The notes beneath the pieces were generated by a model. The model was not told where the DNA came from. It did no database searches and saw only the letters and a list, made by a program, of their open reading frames with translations. A stretch of 64,000 nt of DNA from Lawsonibacter hominis (GTDB taxonomy: Bacteria > Bacillota > Clostridia > Oscillospirales > Oscillospiraceae), in NCBI RefSeq assembly GCF_014287895.1, contig NZ_JACOPP010000007.1, positions 62,001 through 126,000 of the forward strand, read 5' to 3'. Shown one piece after another: positions 58,502-64,000 of the stretch. Made by a program: the position numbers and the translations under genes. How positions within the stretch are numbered: the stretch's first letter is position 1; each line of letters begins with the position of its first letter.

Positions 58502-59965
58502 ATGTCAGAAATATCCACACTTAAAAAGCCGCTGGAAACGGCGGAGGAGTATGTCCAGAGCCTGCGGGACATGAAGACCGAGATCTGGGCACTGGGGGAA
58601 AAGATCACCGGCATTCCCGACCATCCCCTGTTCGTCCCCCATGTCAACGCCGTGGCAAAGACCTATGAGATGCCCTTTCCGGTCAAGTCCCACCTGACCG
58701 GCCATACCATCAACCGCTTCAACCATATCCACCAGAGCACCGACGACCTGGTGGCCAAGGTAAAAATGCTGCGGGCCCTCAACCAGCAGACCGGCTGCTG
58801 CATCCAGCGCTGCGCCGGAATGGACGCGCTCAACGCGACCTACATCGTCACCTATGAGATCGACCAGAAGTACGGCACGGATTACCACGAGCGCTTCAAA
58901 CAGTTTTTGGTCTACCTCCAGGATTACAATCTGGTCACCATCGGCGGCATGACCGACGTGAAGGGCGACCGGAGCAAGAAGGCCGACCAGCAGCGGGACC
59001 CGGACCTGTTCGTCCACGTGGTGGCCGAGCGGGAGGACGGCATCGTGGTCCGCGGCGCCAAGGCGCACCTGACCGGCGTATCCGGCGCCCATGAGCTGAT
59101 GGTCTTCCCCACCGAGAACATGAAGGAGGACGCCAAGGATTACGCGGTGGTCTTCTCCTGCCCCGTGAACACCCCGGGTATTACCTATATCTTCGGACGC
59201 CAGACCAACGATGGCCGCAAGCTGGACACGGAGCACCCCATCGACCAGGGCAATTTCAAATATGCCTGCGTGGGCGGCGAGTGCATCGCCGTGTTCGACG
59301 ATGTGTTCATCCCCTGGAAGGATGTGTACATGTACAAGGAGTATGAATTCGCGGGGATGTTTGTGGAGGCCTTCGCCACCGCGCACCGGCAGAACTACGG
59401 CGCCTGCAAGGGCGGCATCGCCGACGTGCTCCTGGGCGCTACATACGGCATCTGCAAGGTCAACGGGGTGGAGCGTGTGGGCCACGTGCGGGACAAGATG
59501 GCCGACATGATCAACCTGACCGAGACCCTGTACGCCGGGTCCATCGCCTGTTCCTACGAGGGACGCCCCACCCCCTCCGGCGCCTGGCGGGCGGATACCA
59601 TGCTGGCCAACATCACCAAGCACAACACCACCAAGTTCGTCTATGAGATCGACCGCATTGCCCATGACCTGGTGGGCGGCCTGCTGGCCACCCTGCCGGC
59701 CGAGGCCGATCTGCGCAACCCGGAGATCGGACCGCTGATCGAGCGCTACCTGGCGGGCAACGAGAGCATGTGTACCGAGGACAAGATCCGCCTTTACCGC
59801 CTGGTTGAGACCCTGAGCGGGGGCACCGCCGTGGTCGAATCCATGCACGGCGCAGGCTCGCCCCAGTCCCAGCGGATCATGATGCTCCGGGATGCCAAGC
59901 TGGAGGAGAAGCTGAAGCTGGCCCAAAAGCTGGTGGACTGCGAAGGCGCCTGCGGCGGCCAATAA
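58502..59965 (+). CDS. abfD: 4-hydroxybutyryl-CoA dehydratase / vinylacetyl-CoA delta-isomerase family
   Basis: 487-residue flavoprotein with a [4Fe-4S] cluster, close to the 490 residues of the Clostridium aminobutyricum enzyme. Cluster ligands are visible: C100-x3-C104 in TGCCIQRCAGMD and H-x6-C in ATAHRQNYGACKGG (about 292-299). It dehydrates 4-hydroxybutyryl-CoA to crotonyl-CoA through a radical route. The wider fold is shared with 4-hydroxyphenylacetate 3-hydroxylases, but those lack the cluster ligands. ATG at 58502 has GAGGAGGTAAATAA upstream. It is oxygen-sensitive chemistry, consistent with an anaerobe. Confidence 0.92.
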   Translation: MSEISTLKKPLETAEEYVQSLRDMKTEIWALGEKITGIPDHPLFVPHVNAVAKTYEMPFPVKSHLTGHTINRFNHIHQSTDDLVAKVKMLRALNQQTGCCIQRCAGMDALNATYIVTYEIDQKYGTDYHERFKQFLVYLQDYNLVTIGGMTDVKGDRSKKADQQRDPDLFVHVVAEREDGIVVRGAKAHLTGVSGAHELMVFPTENMKEDAKDYAVVFSCPVNTPGITYIFGRQTNDGRKLDTEHPIDQGNFKYACVGGECIAVFDDVFIPWKDVYMYKEYEFAGMFVEAFATAHRQNYGACKGGIADVLLGATYGICKVNGVERVGHVRDKMADMINLTETLYAGSIACSYEGRPTPSGAWRADTMLANITKHNTTKFVYEIDRIAHDLVGGLLATLPAEADLRNPEIGPLIERYLAGNESMCTEDKIRLYRLVETLSGGTAVVESMHGAGSPQSQRIMMLRDAKLEEKLKLAQKLVDCEGACGGQ

Positions 59966-59980
59966 GGAGGGAAACGCAAG

Positions 59981-60766
59981 ATGTCCTATCATTCCCTTAT
60001 CCTCACCAAAGCGGACGGGGTGGCCGTGATCCAAATGAACAACCCCAAGGCGATGAACGCGCTGGAGGACGAACTTTCCGCCGAACTGCTCTCCGCCTAC
60101 AAGGATGTGGCCGCAGACCCCGCGGTCGGCGCGGTGATCCTTACCGGGGCGGAGAAGGCCTTCTGCGCCGGCGGCGACCTGAAGAAGCTGAACGAGGGAT
60201 TTCCCACCGCGGAGGCGGGTTATGACTATATGAAGTCCTTCCGGGAAATGGTCACGACCTTTCTGAACATGCCCAAGCCCACCATCGCCGCCGTCAACGG
60301 CTTTGCGGTAGGGGCCGGGTTCTGCATCGCCATGCAGGCCGACCTGATCCTGGCCTCCGACAAGGCCAAGTTCGGTATGGCGTTTGCCAATGTAGGCCTG
60401 ATCCCCGATCTGGCCGGGCTGTATACGCTGCCCCGGCTGGTCGGCCTGCAGCGGGCCAAGGAACTGGTCTTCACCGGGCGTACCATCGGCGCGGAGGAGG
60501 CCGGCGCGATGGGCATCGTCAACCGCGTCGTCCCGCATGAGCAGCTGCTGGACGAGGCCCAAAAGCTGGCCCGGCGTCTGGCGGACGGCCCCCGGGTCGC
60601 CCTGCGGATGGCCAAAAATGTGATGAACGACTCCATCAACATGACCCTAGAGCAGCTGCTGGATCTGGAGCCCCACGCACAGTCCATCTGCTTCCAGAGC
60701 GAAGATCATAAGATCGGCGTCCAGGCCTTCTTCCGGAAGGAAAAACCGGTATTCAAGGGACGCTGA
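59981..60766 (+). CDS. Crotonase-superfamily protein (enoyl-CoA hydratase/isomerase)
   Basis: 261 residues. Oxyanion-hole motifs are present: AFCAGGDLKKL and VNGFAVGAGFCIAMQADLILA. The first hydratase Glu (QPEI in crotonase) is replaced (MAFANVG). The loop reads GLIPDLAGLYTLPRLVG, with an Asp placed as in PaaG-type isomerases. It may therefore be an isomerase or act on an unusual enoyl-CoA rather than be a standard hydratase. It lies 15 bp after the dehydratase gene with AAGGAGGGAAACGCAAG. Confidence 0.88.
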   Translation: MSYHSLILTKADGVAVIQMNNPKAMNALEDELSAELLSAYKDVAADPAVGAVILTGAEKAFCAGGDLKKLNEGFPTAEAGYDYMKSFREMVTTFLNMPKPTIAAVNGFAVGAGFCIAMQADLILASDKAKFGMAFANVGLIPDLAGLYTLPRLVGLQRAKELVFTGRTIGAEEAGAMGIVNRVVPHEQLLDEAQKLARRLADGPRVALRMAKNVMNDSINMTLEQLLDLEPHAQSICFQSEDHKIGVQAFFRKEKPVFKGR

Positions 60767-60780
60767 ACCCCCGCTCCCAA

Positions 60781-60820
60781 AACAAGCGGCAGCCGCGCCG
60801 GTGCGCGGCTGCCGCTTGTT
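60781..60820 (+). terminator. Terminator of the dehydratase-crotonase operon
   Basis: AACAAGCGGCAGCCGCGC / GCGCGGCTGCCGCTTGTT perfect 18-bp stem, 4-nt loop, then TTCTAT. Confidence 0.88.
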
Positions 60821-60944
60821 TCTATCCTGGAGATATGGTATATAATTTATACCTTGTTTCCTTTTTTACATATACATTTTGGCCATTGATCCAGGAAAGT
60901 GGGCTCAAATTGAACGAAATACTGCTGTTTTCGCAAGAAAAAAG

Positions 60945-60961
60945 TTGGCACTTTATTTGCT
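60945..60961 (+). promoter_or_regulatory. Sigma-54 promoter of the zinc dehydrogenase-MFS pair
   Basis: TTGGCACTTTATTTGCT: -24 TGGCAC (60946-60951), 5-bp spacer, -12 TTGC (60957-60960). Confidence 0.9.
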
Positions 60962-61027
60962 TAAACAAAAGGCGGCGCGGACAACGCAGTACCGCACGCG
61001 AAGTATGGCAGTAAGGGAGGAAACAAC

Positions 61028-62161
61028 ATGGAAGGTACAATGAAGGCTATGGTCCTGAAGGGCCCTGGCAGGCTGGTGTATCAGCAAGTCCCCATACCGA
61101 AGATCGGACCGAGGGACATACTTTTTAAAATCAGCTATGCGGCAGTTTGCGGCGGCGATCTGCCGGCGTATCGGGATCTGCACTATCTGCAGCACACCCC
61201 CATCATTATCGGCCACGAGTTTACCGGCTACGTGGTGGAGGTGGGAGACCAGGTAAAGGACATCCCCGTTGGGATGCGGTTTATGGGCACCAGCATTGAG
61301 GGCTGCGGCGAATGCGAGGTGTGCAAAAACGGCGGAAAGGACTGGGAGTGTCCCTACAGCACCAAATACGGCCTGGGCTTCGGCCGGGACGGCGTGTTTG
61401 CCGAATACTCCGTGATCCACCACGCCCAGCTGGGCGTCAGCGTACATCCTCTGCCGGATTCCATCAACGATATGGTCGGCGCGACCTGCGAGCCCATGTG
61501 CGTGGGCATCGGCAACGTAGGACTCATCAAGCCCCAGCCCAGAGGCGAGCGGATCGTGATCTACGGCGCGGGCATCATCGGCCAGTCCTTTATTCAGGCG
61601 TTCAAGGCCGAATGCGAGCAGTGTGAGATCGCCGTGGTGGACGTATCCGACTTCCGCCTGGAGCTGGCCAGGCAGAGCGGGGCGGACTACGTCATCAACC
61701 CCGCCCGGGGCAAGAGCGCTTATGATGCCATGGCTGAGATCTGGGGCTACGGCGAGTACGCCTACCATGACCGTTCTACCAAGCCCTGCGGCAACGCTAC
61801 CATCGCCGTGGAGTGCACCAGCAACATGGGCTGTGTGGCCGAGGCCATGGATATCGTGACACAGAACGGCAAAGTGTGTTATGCCGCGGGATACGGCGAT
61901 GACGACAAGGCGCTGATCCACCCGGTCAACCTGATGATGAAGGGCGTTCAAGTCATTCCCGGCCTGATGGGGAACTTTGCAAAGTCGGTGCAGTATATGG
62001 CCGAGGGCAAATTCCGCACCGAGCATCTGATCACCCACGTCTACCCGCTGGAGCAGCTGGACGAGGCCATCCACAAGTCCATGGATTCCAAGCACAGCTG
62101 CAAGGTGTGCATCAAGGTGGACCCGGCGTTCCCCGATTACCCCTACAATAAGCAGGACTGA
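61028..62161 (+). CDS. Zinc-dependent medium-chain alcohol dehydrogenase
   Basis: 377 residues. Catalytic zinc residues: Cys in AAVCGGDLPAY, GHEFTG, and a Glu/Cys region at ATCEPMCVGI. Structural zinc: CGECEVCKNGGKDWEC. The NAD fold shows VIYGAGIIGQSF. It resembles butanediol, sorbitol or threonine dehydrogenases. In this island it may oxidise a diol or hydroxy acid or reduce a semialdehyde. ATG at 61028 has GGAGGAAACAAC upstream, and a second in-frame ATG at 61040 lacks a site. Confidence 0.9.
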   Translation: MEGTMKAMVLKGPGRLVYQQVPIPKIGPRDILFKISYAAVCGGDLPAYRDLHYLQHTPIIIGHEFTGYVVEVGDQVKDIPVGMRFMGTSIEGCGECEVCKNGGKDWECPYSTKYGLGFGRDGVFAEYSVIHHAQLGVSVHPLPDSINDMVGATCEPMCVGIGNVGLIKPQPRGERIVIYGAGIIGQSFIQAFKAECEQCEIAVVDVSDFRLELARQSGADYVINPARGKSAYDAMAEIWGYGEYAYHDRSTKPCGNATIAVECTSNMGCVAEAMDIVTQNGKVCYAAGYGDDDKALIHPVNLMMKGVQVIPGLMGNFAKSVQYMAEGKFRTEHLITHVYPLEQLDEAIHKSMDSKHSCKVCIKVDPAFPDYPYNKQD

Positions 62162-62218
62162 TTCCGTCTCAGCGTTGTTCGGCAATCCCTCAGCTGATAT
62201 TATGAGAGGAGTGTTTCC

Positions 62219-63523
62219 ATGCAAAAGAAGAAGCTCTATTACGGGTGGATCGTCACCCTGCTGGCCGGCCTGACCTATTTCGGCTCCAACGGCCTGCTGT
62301 CTGCTTCTGCGGGCACAATCGTCAGCCAGGTCCTTTTGGTAAAGGGCTGGGATGCCGCCCAGGTCAGTTTCACCTATACGCTCAAGTCCGTCCTGGGACT
62401 GGGCCTGCCGCTGGTGGGGCTGCTGCTGATGAAGATCGGCCCCCGCAAGTGTATTTTCTGGACGACCACCATCACGGCGATTTTCCTTGCCCTCACCGGT
62501 TGGGTGGATTCCCCGATCGTGTTTATTTTTGTATACGGCGTTGCCGTCAGCTTCAGCATGCTGTTCAACGACCAGCTGGCCTGCTTTACCGCGGTCAACA
62601 ACTGGTGGGACCGCCGCCGGGGGGAACAGGGCGGTTATGTCCAGGCGCTGGGCGCACTGGGCGGCGTGGTGTTTCCGCCCATCATCACCTGGCTGTTCCT
62701 GAACTTCAGCTGGAAAAGCGCCCTCATTATTATGGCGGTGCTGCTGATGCTGATTACCGCGATTCCTCAGATGATCTTTATGAGGGACCATCCCTCCGAA
62801 CTGGGCCTGGAGATGGACGGCGGTCCGGCAGAGGGGAAGCCCGCCAAGCCGGGAAAGGCGCGCAGGGTCTATCAGGGCTATAAGTCTCCCGTCGACTGGG
62901 AGATCAAAGACGCCGTCCGCTGCCCGCAGCTGTGGATCGTGGGCCTGGCCTGGGGCAGCACGGTGTTTGGCTACTGTGCCGTACAGTATTTTGGAATGAC
63001 GCACCTGATTATGAACGGGTTTGCCGACATAACCGCGGCCAGCGCGGTCTCCATCATGAGCGGCGCACTGTTGGTCGGCAGCCTGATCCTCAGCCCGCTT
63101 ACCGACCGGATGAACCCCAAGATCGCCCTGGTGCTGATCGGCGTGGTGGCGTCCGTGGGCTGCGTACTCTTCGATGTAGCCGCCAGGAGCGGCAGTATGC
63201 CGCTGATGGTGCTTTCCATGATTGTGGCGGGCGCCCCCAACGGCCCCATCATCTGCGCGGTGATGAACACTCTGGTCTCCTATTTCGGCGCCAAGAACTA
63301 CGCCGGCATCCAGCCCTACTGCAACGTGCTGCTCACCCTGATCGGCGCGGCGTCCTCGGCGGTGTGCGGCTGGGCGCTGACCCAATTCGGCTCCCTGTCC
63401 AATGCCTATTATGTGGCGGCTGTATTCGGCGTCGTCATTTCAGTGGCGGTTCTCCTGTTCCTGAAGCCGCCCAAGGTGTCCGAAAAAATGCTGGCCAAGT
63501 ATCAAGCCAAGGCTGCGCAGTGA
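62219..63523 (+). CDS. MFS transporter, oxalate/formate-antiporter (OFA) type
   Basis: 434 residues with 12 membrane segments. The N-terminus KLYYGWIVTLLAGLTYFGSNGLLSASAGTI is typical of the OFA/monocarboxylate subgroup. A GPRKCIFWTT loop follows TM2, a basic central loop (about 200-222) separates the halves, and RMNPKIALVLIG begins the second half. It probably imports the organic acid or alcohol used by the island. It follows the zinc dehydrogenase by 57 bp with GAGAGGAGTGTTTCC, in the same sigma-54 operon. Confidence 0.9.
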   Translation: MQKKKLYYGWIVTLLAGLTYFGSNGLLSASAGTIVSQVLLVKGWDAAQVSFTYTLKSVLGLGLPLVGLLLMKIGPRKCIFWTTTITAIFLALTGWVDSPIVFIFVYGVAVSFSMLFNDQLACFTAVNNWWDRRRGEQGGYVQALGALGGVVFPPIITWLFLNFSWKSALIIMAVLLMLITAIPQMIFMRDHPSELGLEMDGGPAEGKPAKPGKARRVYQGYKSPVDWEIKDAVRCPQLWIVGLAWGSTVFGYCAVQYFGMTHLIMNGFADITAASAVSIMSGALLVGSLILSPLTDRMNPKIALVLIGVVASVGCVLFDVAARSGSMPLMVLSMIVAGAPNGPIICAVMNTLVSYFGAKNYAGIQPYCNVLLTLIGAASSAVCGWALTQFGSLSNAYYVAAVFGVVISVAVLLFLKPPKVSEKMLAKYQAKAAQ

Positions 63524-63543
63524 CCAGCCTTTTCCCGCCCGAC

Positions 63544-63588
63544 AGAGGGAGCCCCGGCAGCGGATGGCTGTTGGGGCCTCCCTCTTTT
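63544..63588 (+). terminator. Terminator of the MFS gene
   Basis: AGAGGGAGCCCC pairs with GGGGCCTCCCTCT (one bulge), followed by TTTT. Confidence 0.8.
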
Positions 63589-63607
63589 CTGCTGCGGCAA
63601 TCTGTGC

Positions 63608-63613
63608 TATAAT
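63608..63613 (+). promoter_or_regulatory. Extended -10 promoter of the PAS gene
   Basis: TGCTATAAT: a perfect -10 with an extended TG. The -35 is poor. Confidence 0.5.
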
Positions 63614-63676
63614 AGCAGGTAAAGGCCCCTCTATTTTATGTAATTCCGCCAAAATAAAAGCTCGGGAGGTAGCGCA

Positions 63677-64000
63677 ATGGCTCAGGAGCACCAGCAGGAG
63701 TATTCCTATCGTTTTCAGGACAGCCCCCTCTGGCACCAGCCCCGGGATCGGAGCCGTGAGATGCTCTTCCGCGCGCTGGATGCCATTGAGGAGCCGGTCA
63801 TCATCGTAGACCGGGACACCCGGGTCGTATACGTGAACAGCAGCTATTTGAGGACCTTTTCCGCAAATCTGAGCGCCGCCGGGGTCCGGCCGGAGGAGAT
63901 CACCAGTTATAAATTGACGGAGATGAAGGACCAGACAGATGTACTCCCGATTCTGGATGTGCTGGAACGGCAGCGGCCCAAGCTGAAGTACTACTCCCTC
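63677..64000 (+). CDS. PAS-domain regulator, N-terminal part (probable second sigma-54 activator)
   Basis: 108 residues are visible before the window ends; the frame is still open. ATG at 63677 has GGGAGGTAGCGCA upstream. A PAS domain begins at about residue 28 (MLFRALDAIEEPVIIVDRDTRVVYVNSSYLRTFS). This closely parallels the sequence at the start of the activator encoded at 56.6-58.0 kb, so a second PAS-AAA+-Fis protein is likely; the AAA+ and HTH domains would lie outside the window. Confidence 0.7.
   Translation, partial: MAQEHQQEYSYRFQDSPLWHQPRDRSREMLFRALDAIEEPVIIVDRDTRVVYVNSSYLRTFSANLSAAGVRPEEITSYKLTEMKDQTDVLPILDVLERQRPKLKYYSL

Overview
The window is chromosomal DNA from a high-GC, spore-forming, Gram-positive anaerobe. 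The nearest fit is an Oscillospiraceae-type Clostridia (Flavonifractor / Intestinimonas / Lawsonibacter-like); this is inferred from gene content, not from a database search. Support comes from the sporulation genes gpr and spoIIID, T-box leaders on hisS and glyS, the rlbA-recF-remB-gyrB-gyrA order, an alpha2-type glycyl-tRNA synthetase, AGGAGG-type ribosome binding sites, and an anaerobic acyl-CoA/Etf gene set.

Positions 1-30,300 are the origin region. dnaA and dnaN flank a cluster of DnaA boxes (24,465-24,718). The rpmH-rnpA-yidD-yidC-khpB operon runs rightwards. dnaN, a thioesterase gene, rlbA, recF, remB, gyrB and gyrA run leftwards. Further left are rnhA, a YihY-type membrane protein, rpsT, gpr, glyS, aspS, hisS, mgsA, minD, rsmG, mscL, serS and the end of parB, with a perfect parS site at 910-925. 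The parB-to-aspS block points towards dnaA, and khpB is not followed by mnmE/mnmG, so the usual origin order has been rearranged.

Positions 30,400-41,300 are a carbohydrate island. A leftward group encodes a phosphotriesterase-like hydrolase, a membrane protein, a UlaD-like (beta/alpha)8 protein with substituted catalytic residues, a BtpA/SgcQ protein, a ribulose-phosphate epimerase homologue and a class II aldolase/4-epimerase homologue. A rightward group encodes a complete private phosphotransferase chain (EIIA, UlaA-like EIIC, EIIB, HPr, Enzyme I) followed by a SorC-family regulator. The set recalls the E. coli ula and sgc operons but matches neither.

Positions 41,900-64,000 hold spoIIID and then a large catabolic island under sigma-54 control. 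I see seven good -24/-12 promoters. They precede a metallohydrolase/lplA pair, a 2-oxoacid dehydrogenase operon (E2 catalytic core, Lin0512 protein, free-standing lipoyl protein, E1 alpha, E1 beta, AcoX-like, E3, then etfB-etfA), an acyl-CoA dehydrogenase/FabZ pair, a CoA-transferase, a FabG reductase, a 4-hydroxybutyryl-CoA dehydratase/crotonase pair, and a zinc dehydrogenase/MFS transporter pair. A PAS-AAA+-Fis sigma-54 activator lies inside the island, and the start of a second PAS protein is cut by the window end. The genes suggest that a hydroxy acid or diol is imported, activated to a CoA thioester, dehydrated to crotonyl-CoA, reduced through acyl-CoA dehydrogenase and Etf, and released by CoA transfer, with a lipoate-dependent complex making acetyl-CoA. 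The substrate cannot be read from the sequence.
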